64,000 bases of DNA from VXRJ01 sp964636705 (GCA_964636705.1 CAZWUJ010000014.1:19604-83603); one strand, 5' to 3'. Numbered from the stretch's first letter, positions 7,859 to 17,534 are shown. The notes: generated by a model not told the origin, from the sequence alone. Translations and numbers: made by a program.

Positions 7859-10225
7859 TTGCCACGAGCTCTTGCTCTCGTTGTCGCTTTGGTGCTTGCT
7901 TCGGGGGCCTTGACGGAAGCGGCGAGCCCGCAGGGGCCCGCCGGCACGGCAACTGCGCCGCAGTCCGCGCCGGCGGCTCCGACGGAGATCTTCGGACCCG
8001 CGCCGCCCGTCCCGCCCGCCGTCATCGTGCGCGATGCCAGCGGCGTCACGGTGCGCGCCACACGCATCCGGCAGCAGATCGACATCGACGGCGATCTGGA
8101 CGAAGAGGTCTACGAGCAGGTGCAGTCGATGTCCGAATTCATCCAGAACGACCCGGAAGAGGGCGCGCCGGCAACGGAGCGGACCGAAGTTTGGCTGCTC
8201 TTCGACGATGACAACGTCTACGTCGTCGCCCGGTGCTGGGAAACGCGCCCGGACCGGATCATCGCGAACGAGATGCGGCGCGACAACCGCCGCGTCGTGC
8301 GCGATGACAACTTCGCCTGGTCGTTCGACACCTTCTACGACCGGCGCAACGTGATCATGTTCGAAGTGACGGCGGTCGGGGGCCGGATCGACGCGCAGAC
8401 CACCAACGAGTCGCAGGTGAACATGGACTGGAACCCGATCTGGGACTTTTCCGTGGGGCGCTTCGACGGCGGCTGGACGCTCGAGGCGGCGCTGCCATTC
8501 AAGTCGCTGCGCTACCGCGCCGGAGGAGCGCAGATCTGGGGCTTCCAGGCGCGACGGGTCAACCGCTGGAAGAACGAGTCGTCGTACCTGACGCCGCTCT
8601 CCGCGGCGCAGGGGCTGCGGGGCCACTTCCGCGCCTCGCTCGCCGCGACAGTCGTCGGCATCGACGCGCCGCCCGCATCGCGCCTGTTCGAGGTGAAGCC
8701 CTACGTCATCGGCGACCTCACGACGAATCTGGCGCCGGTCGATCCGGCGGCGCGGTTGTCGAACGACCCGGACGGCGACTTCGGCATCGATGTGAAGCTG
8801 GGGGTCACCGAGGGCCTGACCGCCGACTTCACTTACAACCCCGACTTCGCGCAGGTGGAAGCGGACGAGCAGCAGATCAACCTGACACGCTTCAATCTGT
8901 TCTTTCCCGAGAAGCGCGAGTTCTTCCTCGAGAACCAGGGGATCTTCAGTTTCGGCGGCGCCGCGACCAGCGGCCGGCAGGCCGGTGGAAGCGACATGCC
9001 GATTCTCTTCTACAGCCGGCGAATCGGGCTGGAGGGAACGAGAGAAGTGCCACTCCAGGCGGGCGGGCGCCTGACGGGACGGGTTGGCGCTTTCTCGCTC
9101 GGCGCAATCAACATCCAGTCCGGCGACCTGCTCGACAACACGCCCGTCTCGACCAGTCTGACCCCCGGCGCGTCAACGGCTGCCGCGCCACTGGTCCCCG
9201 GCACCAACTTCACGGTGCTCCGCGCGAAACGCGACATCCTGCGGCGGAGCAGCGTCGGACTGCTCTTCACCGGCCGGTCGCAAAGCCGCCTGGGCGACGG
9301 ATCGAACGAAGCTTTCGGCGCCGACGCCATCTTCGGCTTCTATGACGATGTGACGCTGAATACGCATTGGGCGCATACCCGGACACCGGGCAAGACGGGC
9401 AATGCGACCAGCTATCGCGCGCAGCTCGACTACCGGGGGGACCGGTACGGGGTCGAACTGGAACACCTGCTCGTCGGAGATGCGTTCTACCCGGAGGCCG
9501 GCTTCGTCCGCCGTCGCGACATGCGCCGGAGCTACGGGCTGCTGCGCTTCAGTCCGCGCCCGCAGAACATCGACTGGATCCGGCGCTTCCTGTGGAGCGG
9601 ATCGCTCGCCTACGTCGAGAACCTGGCGGGCCAGGTGGAAACGCGCGAAGCGACCGGGATCTTTACCATCGAACTGGAGAACAGCGATCAGTTCACGCTG
9701 AATGCCATGAAGTCGTACGAGTTCCTGCCGGAGCCGTTCCGGATCGCGAGGGGCGTCACCCTGCCGGTTGCCGGCTACGACTTCGCCAACGGCCAGGTGA
9801 GCTACCAGTTTGGGCCGCAGCGGCGGCTCGGGGGCACCGTGATGGTGGAACACGGCACCTTCTACAGCGGCACGAAGACGGCGTTCACGGTGCGCCAGGG
9901 GCGGGCCAGCATCACGAATCAGTTTTCGGTGGAACCAACCTGGTCGATCAACCAGATCGACTTGGTGGAGGGATCGTTCACGACGAATCTCGTCGGTACG
10001 CGCATCACCTACACGGTGACGCCGCTGATGTTCGCCAGCGCGCTGGTGCAGTACAACTCGGCCGCCGAAGCGGTCTCCGCCAACGTCCGCTTCCGCTGGG
10101 AGTATCAGCCGGGAAGCGAGCTGTTCATCGTCTTCAACGAGCAGCGCGACACGACGATGCGGCGGTTCCCCGGCCTCGTCAACCGGGCGTTCGTCGTGAA
10201 GTTCAACCGGTTGTTCCGCTTCTGA
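7859..10225 (+). CDS. DUF5916 / CBM9-like N-domain outer-membrane protein
   Basis: About 788 residues from the TTG at 7859, which opens a signal peptide (PRALALVVALVLASGALTEA). The frame is open back to an ATG at 7691, but that 56-residue extension is basic, low in hydrophobics and not signal-like. After the signal comes a CBM9-like sandwich (IDIDGDLDEEVYEQV). Next is the DUF5916 hallmark FNLFFPEKREFFLENQGIF near the middle, and then a long beta-barrel-like half ending in FNRLFRF, with the terminal Phe typical of outer-membrane barrels. The family is common in Acidobacteriota and Bacteroidota and its role is unknown. The start is the least certain part. Confidence 0.8.
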   Translation: MPRALALVVALVLASGALTEAASPQGPAGTATAPQSAPAAPTEIFGPAPPVPPAVIVRDASGVTVRATRIRQQIDIDGDLDEEVYEQVQSMSEFIQNDPEEGAPATERTEVWLLFDDDNVYVVARCWETRPDRIIANEMRRDNRRVVRDDNFAWSFDTFYDRRNVIMFEVTAVGGRIDAQTTNESQVNMDWNPIWDFSVGRFDGGWTLEAALPFKSLRYRAGGAQIWGFQARRVNRWKNESSYLTPLSAAQGLRGHFRASLAATVVGIDAPPASRLFEVKPYVIGDLTTNLAPVDPAARLSNDPDGDFGIDVKLGVTEGLTADFTYNPDFAQVEADEQQINLTRFNLFFPEKREFFLENQGIFSFGGAATSGRQAGGSDMPILFYSRRIGLEGTREVPLQAGGRLTGRVGAFSLGAINIQSGDLLDNTPVSTSLTPGASTAAAPLVPGTNFTVLRAKRDILRRSSVGLLFTGRSQSRLGDGSNEAFGADAIFGFYDDVTLNTHWAHTRTPGKTGNATSYRAQLDYRGDRYGVELEHLLVGDAFYPEAGFVRRRDMRRSYGLLRFSPRPQNIDWIRRFLWSGSLAYVENLAGQVETREATGIFTIELENSDQFTLNAMKSYEFLPEPFRIARGVTLPVAGYDFANGQVSYQFGPQRRLGGTVMVEHGTFYSGTKTAFTVRQGRASITNQFSVEPTWSINQIDLVEGSFTTNLVGTRITYTVTPLMFASALVQYNSAAEAVSANVRFRWEYQPGSELFIVFNEQRDTTMRRFPGLVNRAFVVKFNRLFRF

Positions 10226-10261
10226 TCCACGCCGCCTGCGGGCTCTGGCCTGCCGCACCCC

Positions 10262-10343
10262 TGTGGTGCGCCGGCGTGGTCGACCAAGTGTGGTGCGCCG
10301 GCGTGGTCGACCAAAATGTGGTGCGCCGGCCTCCAGGCCGGCA
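10262..10343. repeat. Tandem palindromic repeat cluster
   Basis: Two copies of a 26-bp unit (10262-10287 and 10289-10314) of the form TGTGGTGCGCCGGC plus the palindrome TGGTCGACCA. A third partial copy starts at 10317, in which the same TGTGGTGCGCCGGC lead-in runs into the GCCGGCCTCCAGGCCGGC palindrome. The last part is the reverse complement of the repeat at 3537 and 17535. The lead-in is therefore shared by two different palindromes. It sits in the spacer between the DUF5916 gene and the symporter gene. Confidence 0.8.
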
Positions 10344-10366
10344 CTCAATCAGAATCAACTGCCCGC

Positions 10367-12352
10367 ATGGCTGCTGTCGACCTGCTGATCCTCTCGCTCT
10401 TCGTTCTCTACGCGATCGCCTCCGGACTTCGGAACCGGCGCGCCGCGTCGCGCGATCTCGAGGCGTACTTCCTGGCCGATAGGTCGCTGCCGGGCTGGAA
10501 GGCGGGGTTGTCGATGGCGGCGACGCAATTTGCCGCGGACACGCCGCTGCTCGTAACGGGGCTCGTGGCGACGGCGGGAATCTTCGCACTGTGGCAATTG
10601 TGGATATACGCCCTGGCGTTCCTGCTGATGGGCTTCCTGCTCGCGCCGGGGTGGCGGCGGGCAGGCGTGGTGACCGACGCCGAGCTGACCGAGGTGCGAT
10701 ACGGGGGGCGCGCGGCGGTCGTACTGCGCGCAATCAAGGCCTTCTGGTTCGGGACGGTCTTCAACTGCGTCGTCCTGGCGTTCGTCTTCTTCGCGGCGGC
10801 AAAGATTGCCGAACCCTTCCTGCTGTGGGATGCCTGGCTGCCCGCGGCGCTGTTCCAACCACTGGTGGGGCTGGTGGAATGGGTCGGGACGCCGGTCACC
10901 CTCGGCGCGCCGGACGATCCGGCGGTCTGGGTGCGAACCGCGTCGAACCTGATCTCCATCGTGCTCATCCTTGCCGTCGCCGCCTTCTATTCGATGACTG
11001 GCGGACTGCGTAGCGTCGTCGCGACGGATGTCGTCCAGCTTGCCGTGATGTTCGCCGCCACGGCGGTGTTCGCATGGCTGGTGGTGCGCGAGGCGGGGGG
11101 ATTGGCGGTGCTTCCGGATCGCATCGGCGAGATGTTCGCCGCAGGGGGACCAGGGGGCATCCGGCCGCACGAGATCCTCGCGTTCACGCCGGGGCAGGCC
11201 CGTGAGGCATCAGCCGCGGTGCTGGCGCTGTTCGGCCTGCAGTGGCTGATTCAGATCAACGCGGACGGCACGGGCTACCTTGCCCAGCGATCGATGGCGT
11301 GCCGGAGCGACGCCGACGCGCACACGGCGGCGATTGTCTTCACTTTCACGCAGGTGCTGGTGCGCAGCCTGTTGTGGATCCCCCTTGCTCTTGGATTACT
11401 GGTGCTGTTTCCGCCGGACCTGGTCGGGCTCGCGGGCGCCGAGGCCGCCGGCGCGGGCGGGACAGGCGCGCTGGATCCGGCGCTGCTGCAGGCGGACCGC
11501 GAGGCGACCTACGTGCGCGGCATGGCGGAACTGCTGCCGCCCGGCTTGCGCGGGCTGATGGTGACAGGCATGCTGGCGGCGCTCGCGTCGACCGTCGACA
11601 CGCACTTGAACTGGGGCGCGTCGTACTGGACGAACGACCTCTACCGGCGGTTCGTCTGCCAGCTCTGGCTCGGGCGCGAGCCGTCGGCGCGGTCGCTCGT
11701 CCGCGTGGCCCGCGCGTCGAACGTCGCCCTGACGATCATCGCGCTGGGCATCATGACGAGCCTGACATCCATCAACGAGGCGTGGCAGGTGAGTCTGCTG
11801 CTCGGCGCGGGAATCGGCGTCGTGCTGATCCTGCGCTGGATCTGGTGGCGTATGAACGCGTGGGGAGAGATTGCGGCGATCGCCGCGTCGGTGGTGGCGG
11901 CGCCGGTGTCGATGGCAACCGTTTCCGACGATCAGCACGCCGTGCGGTTGCTCGTGGTCGCGGTCGTGGCGACGGGAGCCGCGCTTGCGGCGGTCGTCGT
12001 CGCGGGACCGGAGGACCGCGCACGGCTGGTGGCGTTCTACCGAAAGGTGCGGCCGGTGGGGTTCTGGGGGCCGGTGGCGCGAGAGGCGGCACGAGTGGGC
12101 GGCTCGGGGGACGCGACAGTCAAGGGCAACCCTGACAGCGCGACGGATAGCGGCCCCGCGCGGCTGGTCCGGGCGGCCGCGGCCACGGGAACGTGCGCAC
12201 TGTCGCTGTTCTGCCTGCTCGTGGGGATCGGATCCTGGATGGTGGGCAGTCCGGCGCCGGAATGGGCGCCGTCCGCCGGCGTGTGGCAGTTGGGACTCGT
12301 TGCGCTGGGTCTGGGGCTGACACCCGTCTGGTGGCGCTGGAGGGTTCCTTAG
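10367..12352 (+). CDS. Sodium:solute symporter (SSS family)
   Basis: About 661 residues with some 13 hydrophobic helices. The N-terminal region SRDLEAYFLADRSLPGW and the segment QFAADTPLLVTGLV correspond to helices 1-2 of SSS transporters, where the first Na+ site and the substrate site form. MAATQFAADT is in the place of the usual SLAxxxS pattern. ASTVDTHLNWGASYWTNDLY is the conserved region of helix 8-9 with the second Na+ site (usually SSxxS; here ASTVDTH). It would import an organic solute using the sodium gradient; the substrate is unknown. The start is the ATG at 10367, just after the repeat cluster. The 3' end overlaps the convergent DUF4159 gene by 4 bp. Confidence 0.85.
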   Translation: MAAVDLLILSLFVLYAIASGLRNRRAASRDLEAYFLADRSLPGWKAGLSMAATQFAADTPLLVTGLVATAGIFALWQLWIYALAFLLMGFLLAPGWRRAGVVTDAELTEVRYGGRAAVVLRAIKAFWFGTVFNCVVLAFVFFAAAKIAEPFLLWDAWLPAALFQPLVGLVEWVGTPVTLGAPDDPAVWVRTASNLISIVLILAVAAFYSMTGGLRSVVATDVVQLAVMFAATAVFAWLVVREAGGLAVLPDRIGEMFAAGGPGGIRPHEILAFTPGQAREASAAVLALFGLQWLIQINADGTGYLAQRSMACRSDADAHTAAIVFTFTQVLVRSLLWIPLALGLLVLFPPDLVGLAGAEAAGAGGTGALDPALLQADREATYVRGMAELLPPGLRGLMVTGMLAALASTVDTHLNWGASYWTNDLYRRFVCQLWLGREPSARSLVRVARASNVALTIIALGIMTSLTSINEAWQVSLLLGAGIGVVLILRWIWWRMNAWGEIAAIAASVVAAPVSMATVSDDQHAVRLLVVAVVATGAALAAVVVAGPEDRARLVAFYRKVRPVGFWGPVAREAARVGGSGDATVKGNPDSATDSGPARLVRAAAATGTCALSLFCLLVGIGSWMVGSPAPEWAPSAGVWQLGLVALGLGLTPVWWRWRVP

Positions 12353-13164
12353 TGTGTCAGGCCGAAGATCATGTAGTTGATCCCCAACTCGAAGCCGTTG
12401 TTCATCGGCTCGATAGGAAAGAACCCGGTCCCGCCGGACTGCCAGTACTCGGCCAGGTTGGTGTTGTAGTTGGCGATGGCCATCAGGCGCCCGGTGGGAT
12501 CGTTGTCCTCGAAAAGGCCGAAGTACTCGGGGACGAGTCCGGCAAGGTGGTGGTTGTAGGGATTCGGAAGCTGCAGCTCCGTCACCTGGAAGAAGCTGTC
12601 GAAGATGCGGTGGCCCGGGTCCAGCGGGAGCCAGCGGGCGTCGGGGAGCACGCGCCGCACCTGGCCCTCGAAATTCTCCCACTGCCGGCCTTCGAAGTCG
12701 TTGAAGATGACGAAACCGCCCTTCAGGAGATAGGCGCGTAGCCGCTCCGCCTCGGCATCGGTCATCAGCCAGAATCCGGGCTCCTGCATCAGGGCAACCG
12801 GGTGGCGGAAGAGCAAGGGGTCGTCCAGCGTCAGGATGAGGCTGCCCGTGACGTTCGCGTCGACCGTGGTGAAGTCGTCGAGAAGCGTCATCAAGTACTG
12901 CTCGGCCCGGGGGAATTCGTGCAACCAGAAGTTGGGGCCGCGGCCGTAGACTGCCGCGCCCGGCTCGCCCCGCTCCCAGCGGAGGCGCACGAAAGTGAAG
13001 TCCGCCTTGTAGGGGAGACCGATGCTGCCCCAGTCGCCAGTGCCGCGGAAGAGCGGCTGCGTGCCGGTCGCCGTCGCCGCGACGACGAGCAGAGTCATCG
13101 CTAGCGCGGAGGCCGCGACGGCAGCCAGCGCCGGGGTCCGGAGCGATCGCTGCCATCGGCGCAT
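12349..13164 (-). CDS. DUF4159 domain-containing exported protein
   Basis: About 271 residues with an N-terminal signal anchor (LAAVAASALAMTLLVVAATATG). The body matches DUF4159: FTFVRLRWERG near the start, then a class-I-glutamine-amidotransferase-like or flavodoxin-like core (LKGGFVIFNDFEGRQWENF; HRIFDSFFQVTELQLPN), with the C-terminal NYMIFGLTH ending characteristic of the family. In many bacteria DUF4159 proteins sit beside MoxR/VWA operons. None is present here, so the gene is solitary. Its stop overlaps that of the symporter gene, so the pair is convergent. The function is unknown; the domain assignment is fairly secure. Confidence 0.8.
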   Translation of the reverse strand: MRRWQRSLRTPALAAVAASALAMTLLVVAATATGTQPLFRGTGDWGSIGLPYKADFTFVRLRWERGEPGAAVYGRGPNFWLHEFPRAEQYLMTLLDDFTTVDANVTGSLILTLDDPLLFRHPVALMQEPGFWLMTDAEAERLRAYLLKGGFVIFNDFEGRQWENFEGQVRRVLPDARWLPLDPGHRIFDSFFQVTELQLPNPYNHHLAGLVPEYFGLFEDNDPTGRLMAIANYNTNLAEYWQSGGTGFFPIEPMNNGFELGINYMIFGLTH

Positions 13165-13317
13165 TCGAGGTCCTTCTTGAGCGATACGGCTGATCGCATC
13201 ATACGCGCTGGGGGAAACTGTGGACGTTAGCGGCCACGGATGCGTGTCTGCGGTGGATGTTCTCCGAGGACTCCGTACAGCACCATGACGGCGATTAACC
13301 CATGAAGTCAGTCGTCC

Positions 13318-13358
13318 GTGAATGTTATTTGTGTATTAACATTCACACTATGTATGCT
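13318..13358 (+). promoter_or_regulatory. Inverted-repeat operator and candidate promoter
   Basis: A perfect 10-bp inverted repeat, GTGAATGTTA (13318-13327) and TAACATTCAC (13337-13346), separated by 9 nt, lies in a strikingly AT-rich patch of an otherwise GC-rich window. A candidate sigma-70-like promoter overlaps it: TTGTGT at 13329-13334, 18-nt spacer, TATGCT at 13353-13358. It is 36 bp upstream of the DUF4143 ATPase start. The arrangement is that of a repressor operator over a promoter. The promoter call is inference; the repeat is directly visible. Confidence 0.65.
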
Positions 13359-13393
13359 ATTTGGCAGGCCCCGGTGCCGTAACCGTCTGAACC

Positions 13394-14902
13394 ATGCCAA
13401 GGAACGGACCCTCTAGTCGAACGAAGCGGTCGACCTGGACGCCGTCCTCCCAAGACTACGCGCGGATTCTCGTTGAGCAGAACCCTTGGCAGGCCGACGG
13501 AGAAGTGCCTGCCGCGCTTGCTCCACCCGTCGAGCGCCGCCTGGCGACGCTCCTCGGGGAGGCGCTATCAAGCGCTGATCCCTTGAGGTTCCAGCTCGTG
13601 CTCGGACCTCGGCGCGTGGGTAAGACGACCTGTCTCTACCAGGCGGTGCGCCATCTTCTCAAATCCGGTGTCGACGCGAAGCGGATCTGGTGGCTGCGGC
13701 TAGACCACCCACTGCTGATGCCTGCCGGCCTGGAGTGGGTGAACGCCATTCGCGCCGACGCCGACGCGCACCAGCCGATTTTCGTGTTTCTCGACGAGCT
13801 GAACTACGCGAACGATTGGGACCTGTGGTTGAAGACCTTCTACGACGAACGATGGCCGATCCGTCTCGCCGGATCTTCAAGCTCGACGGCAGTTCTCCGA
13901 AGCCGCCGGCTGGAGAGCGGTGTTGGCCGCTGGGAAGAACAGTACCTGGCGCCCTACCTGTTCGGGGAGTTCCTCGACCTCTTGCAACACAACCGCCCGC
14001 TGCCAATCGAACCAACGCTCGCGGAGACAGTGGAAGCGTGCATTGCCGCCTCACCCGATGTCACGGACCTGGGAGCGTTCCGTCAGCGATTCCTTCTTAC
14101 CGGCGGCTTTCCCGAACTATTGCTCTCCGACGAACGCGAACGCGAACGCGACACCCCGGAGGACGACGTTTCGTTGCTCCTGCGATCCCAGCGCAGACTG
14201 CGTGACGATGCCGTTGAACGCGCGATCTACAAGGACATCCCTCAGGCCTTCAGCATCGACAGCCCGATGGTGCTTGAGCGCCTTCTTTACGTGCTTGCCG
14301 CCCAGGTGACCGGACTCCTGTCGCCGCAGACGGTCTGCAAGGAACTTGGTGGCCTGTCGCAACCGACGCTCGATCGGTACCTGTCGTATCTGGAACATGC
14401 ATTCCTGATCTTCCTGTTGCCGAACTACTCGGGTTCCGAACGGAAGGTGCAGCGCCGCGGGCGGCGTGTCTACTTCGTCGATGGCGCGGTCAGGAATGCC
14501 GCACTCCAGCGTGGCGCAGGACCGCTCAACGATCCGACGGAAATGGGCGTGCTGTACGAGAACCTGGTGGCGGGACACCTGCACGCCCTGGCGCGCCAAA
14601 CGCAGGTCCGTCTCTACCATTGGCGGTACGGCAACCACGAAGTTGACCTGGTCTACGACCACCCCGAGCACCCCATCGCGTTCGAGATCGGCTCTACAGC
14701 CCGTCATCCGACGGCGGGGTTGCGGCAGTTCATAACTCGCCATCCACGATTCAGCGGACGCTGCTATCTCGTTGCCCCCAACGTCCCCGCCATCCGAACC
14801 CGGGGCCAGCCGGGCCAGGTCGGCCTATTGCCACTCGACCTGCTGCTGCTGGCGATTAGCCGGCAAGCTGACGCCGCACTACATCGTCGACTGGCGGTGT
14901 GA
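13394..14902 (+). CDS. AAA-family ATPase with C-terminal DUF4143
   Basis: About 502 residues. Walker A is LGPRRVGKTT, Walker B is IFVFLDELNYAND, and a sensor-like RLAGSSSSTAVL follows. These are the marks of the archaeal-type ATPase / DUF4143 group. The C-terminal part (from about residue 290) has a winged-helix-like stretch (SPQTVCKELGGLSQPTLDRYLSYLE) and then DUF4143 with a nuclease-fold-like core (HWRYGNHEVDLVY, the E/D-V-D motif, and IAFEIGS). These proteins are widespread orphan genes, sometimes discussed with toxin-antitoxin or defence genes; their function is unproven. The AT-rich operator upstream contrasts with its surroundings and suggests horizontal acquisition. Confidence 0.85.
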   Translation: MPRNGPSSRTKRSTWTPSSQDYARILVEQNPWQADGEVPAALAPPVERRLATLLGEALSSADPLRFQLVLGPRRVGKTTCLYQAVRHLLKSGVDAKRIWWLRLDHPLLMPAGLEWVNAIRADADAHQPIFVFLDELNYANDWDLWLKTFYDERWPIRLAGSSSSTAVLRSRRLESGVGRWEEQYLAPYLFGEFLDLLQHNRPLPIEPTLAETVEACIAASPDVTDLGAFRQRFLLTGGFPELLLSDERERERDTPEDDVSLLLRSQRRLRDDAVERAIYKDIPQAFSIDSPMVLERLLYVLAAQVTGLLSPQTVCKELGGLSQPTLDRYLSYLEHAFLIFLLPNYSGSERKVQRRGRRVYFVDGAVRNAALQRGAGPLNDPTEMGVLYENLVAGHLHALARQTQVRLYHWRYGNHEVDLVYDHPEHPIAFEIGSTARHPTAGLRQFITRHPRFSGRCYLVAPNVPAIRTRGQPGQVGLLPLDLLLLAISRQADAALHRRLAV

Positions 14903-14966
14903 GCGCCAACATCCTGACGGTCCGGTGGGATTGCCGCGTGGGCAACGTCGTACCATAATCCGGTTC

Positions 14967-15833
14967 ATGCATGTAGCCCAGCCCGTCACCTGGACGGCTG
15001 GCGTCGCGACGGTCCTGCTTGCGGGCGCGACGCTCGTCGTTGCGGCGCAGACGGCCCAGCCGCAACAGCGCGACCGCACCCAGGAGCCGTACGACGCGTT
15101 CCAGCGTCCGCCCGGCGACCCCGAGATGATTGAGCGCGGCCAGGCGCTGTACGGGCTTCACTGCCGCGCCTGCCACGGCATCGACCTCCGCGGCGGCGAC
15201 CTCGGCGGCCCCAACCTCTTGCGGTCGCAACTCGTGCTGCGCGACCGGGAGGGCGAGCTGATCTGGCCCGTGATCCGGGACGGCCAGACGACGCCGGGCG
15301 GGTCTTCCATGCCGGCGCAGTCGCTCTCGGAAAGCGACGCGCTTGCCGTGGCCGTCTACATGCACAGCGTACTGGCGACTGCGACGCGGCAGGGCGGTCC
15401 GCCCGAGGGGCCGGAGGTCGAGTTGAACATTCTCGTCGGCGACGCCGACGCGGGGCGCGCGTACTTCGACGCGAACTGCGCATCGTGCCATTCCCCGACC
15501 GGTGATCTGGCTGGTATCGCCTCGGAGATCACGGAACCGCAGGAGTTGCAGAACACCTGGGTGCGCGGGCAGCGGGTCGGCGTCGACCGGCCCCCGGTGA
15601 CCGTCACGGTTACGCTGTCGTCGGGGGAGCGCGTCGTCGGGACGCTCGACCGCTACGACGATTTCTTCGTGTCGCTCGTGACTGCCGAAGGCGAGCGTCG
15701 TTCGTTCAGCCGGCGCGGCAACGACCCGCGTGTCGAGCTGGACGACCCGGCCGGGCGGCACACGGAACTGCTGCCGATCTACACGGATACCGACATTCAC
15801 AACGTCACGGCGTACCTGGCGACACTGCGGTAG
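14967..15833 (+). CDS. Dihaem cytochrome c, electron acceptor for adjacent PQQ dehydrogenase
   Basis: About 288 residues with a signal peptide ending near VVAAQ (residue 28). Two haem-binding CxxCH motifs: CRACH (residues 66-70) and CASCH (171-175), each in its own class I cytochrome domain. Met ligands are plausible in SSMPAQSL. Between and after the second haem is a small beta-rich insertion (VTLSSGERVVGTLDRYDDFFVSL). The stop codon is 13 bp before the start of the PQQ alcohol dehydrogenase, so the two are almost certainly one operon. The cytochrome would carry electrons from PQQH2 toward a terminal oxidase. Start ATG at 14967; upstream sequence in the frame is antisense-like. Confidence 0.9.
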   Translation: MHVAQPVTWTAGVATVLLAGATLVVAAQTAQPQQRDRTQEPYDAFQRPPGDPEMIERGQALYGLHCRACHGIDLRGGDLGGPNLLRSQLVLRDREGELIWPVIRDGQTTPGGSSMPAQSLSESDALAVAVYMHSVLATATRQGGPPEGPEVELNILVGDADAGRAYFDANCASCHSPTGDLAGIASEITEPQELQNTWVRGQRVGVDRPPVTVTVTLSSGERVVGTLDRYDDFFVSLVTAEGERRSFSRRGNDPRVELDDPAGRHTELLPIYTDTDIHNVTAYLATLR

Positions 15834-15846
15834 GAGGTCTAGGATC

Positions 15847-17514
15847 ATGGTGAAGCGATTCGCAATCCCGTTGGCGGTGATCGCGCTGCTGCCGGCCGCG
15901 GCGCCCTTCGCCCAGGACGGTGGCGGGCTCGATCCAGCATCGCTGCTCGAACCGCTCGAGGCGACATGGCCCACCTATTCGGGCGACTACACCGGCCGGC
16001 GCTACAGCACGCTGACGCAGGTGAACACCGAGACGGTCTATCAGATGACCCTCGCCTGGTCGCGCGAACTCGACACCGGCATGCCGAACCGGCTCGAAGG
16101 CCCGGGCGCGCCCGACTTCGTCGGCGGCGAGGGGACGGGCGATTTCATCATCGGCAGCCAGAGGCTCAAGGGCGCGATTCTGTACGTCGCCGACATCCTC
16201 TACGTCACTGCGCCGGACCATGTGTGGGCGCTCGACGCACGCACCGGCGACGAAATCTGGCACTACTTCTGGAAGACGCGTGGCAGCATCCATATCGGCA
16301 ATCGGGGCGCCGCGATCTGGCGCAACGCACTCTTCTTCGAGACGCCGGACAACTACCTGGTCTCGCTCGACCGGCGCACCGGCGAGGAGCGCTGGCACGT
16401 CGAGATCGCCGGCTTCGAGGAGCAGTACTTCTCGACCATGGCGCCGGTAGTAGTGGGCGACCACGTGCTGGTCGGCACCGGCAACGATCTCGACGCTCCC
16501 GGCTTCCTGCAGTCGTTCGACCCGGAAACGGGCGAGCGGCAGTGGATCTTCTACACGGTGCCGATGACCCTCGATTCCCCCGGCATCGACACGTGGCCGA
16601 ACCTCGACGCGGCGCAGCACGGCGGCGGCCAGGTCTGGGTGCCGGGCGTCTACGACCCGGAGACGAACTACTACATCTTCGGCACCGGCAACCCGACGCC
16701 CGGCTACACCGGTGTGGCCCGGCGCGGCGACAACCTTTTCACCTGCACGCTGATCGCCGTCGACGTCGGGACCGGCGAGATAGCCTGGTACTTCCAGACG
16801 TCGCCGCACGACACGCACGACTGGGACGCGGCCCAGACGCCGATCCTCATCGACGGGATGATCGATGGGGTTCCGCGCAAGCTGGTCTCGACCGCGGCGC
16901 GCAACGGCTACTTCTTCACCGTCGACCGGATCACCGGCGAGCATGTCGCGACGAGCCGCTACGGCGCGACGGCGAACTGGGCCAGCCACATCCGGGAGAC
17001 CGGCGAGCCGGAGCCCTCACCGCACAAGGAGGCGATCATCCCCGGCGCGCTGGTCTCGCCGGTCGAGGGCGGTGTCGTGAACTGGCAGCCGCCGGCGTTC
17101 AATCCGGAAACCGGCCTCTTCTACACCCAAGAAAACAACGGGTTCAACCTGCTCTACCTGACCGACCCCGACCCGCGCGGGTCGATGGGGCTGGGCGGCA
17201 AGGACCGGATTACGGTCGGCTCCGGCGGCAATGCCTTCACCGCCATCGACTATCGGACGGGTGAGAAGGTCTGGCGGCACCCCTGGCCGGTCGGCGGCGG
17301 CGGCGGGGTCGGCGTGCTGACAACGGCGGGCGGCTTGGTCTTCACGGGCGACGGCAGCGGGAACTTCGTGGCGTTCGACGCCGCGACGGGGGAGCTTGTC
17401 TGGCACACACGCGTCGGCAACATCTCGAATGCGCCGCAGACCTACCTGGTGGACGGCCGGCAGCACGTGCTGATCGCCGTCGACCAGCGGCTGTTCGCCT
17501 TTGCGATGTACTAG
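15847..17514 (+). CDS. PQQ-dependent alcohol dehydrogenase
   Basis: About 555 residues with a clean signal peptide (VKRFAIPLAVIALLPAAAPFAQ). A strong ribosome-binding site (TAGGAGG) precedes the ATG. Full-length propeller: opening WPTYSGDYTGRRYSTLTQVN, repeated tryptophan-docking units (ALDARTGDEIWHY, SLDRRTGEERW, SFDPETGERQW, AIDYRTGEKVW, AFDAATGELVW), and the family segment SPHDTHDWDAAQTPIL. No C-terminal haem domain is fused, consistent with the separate dihaem cytochrome just upstream. It oxidises an alcohol (or aldehyde) in the periplasm. The adjacent vicinal-disulfide Cys pair of classical methanol dehydrogenases is not seen. Followed by one copy of the palindromic repeat. Confidence 0.9.
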   Translation: MVKRFAIPLAVIALLPAAAPFAQDGGGLDPASLLEPLEATWPTYSGDYTGRRYSTLTQVNTETVYQMTLAWSRELDTGMPNRLEGPGAPDFVGGEGTGDFIIGSQRLKGAILYVADILYVTAPDHVWALDARTGDEIWHYFWKTRGSIHIGNRGAAIWRNALFFETPDNYLVSLDRRTGEERWHVEIAGFEEQYFSTMAPVVVGDHVLVGTGNDLDAPGFLQSFDPETGERQWIFYTVPMTLDSPGIDTWPNLDAAQHGGGQVWVPGVYDPETNYYIFGTGNPTPGYTGVARRGDNLFTCTLIAVDVGTGEIAWYFQTSPHDTHDWDAAQTPILIDGMIDGVPRKLVSTAARNGYFFTVDRITGEHVATSRYGATANWASHIRETGEPEPSPHKEAIIPGALVSPVEGGVVNWQPPAFNPETGLFYTQENNGFNLLYLTDPDPRGSMGLGGKDRITVGSGGNAFTAIDYRTGEKVWRHPWPVGGGGGVGVLTTAGGLVFTGDGSGNFVAFDAATGELVWHTRVGNISNAPQTYLVDGRQHVLIAVDQRLFAFAMY

Positions 17515-17534
17515 TCGAGCGTCCGGTCAGTTAG

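Noticed and set aside
14130..14152. Short tandem hexamer (CGCGAA-type) inside the first DUF4143 ATPase
   Set aside because: Only about three in-frame units encoding a Glu-Arg run; simple low complexity, not a repeat array.
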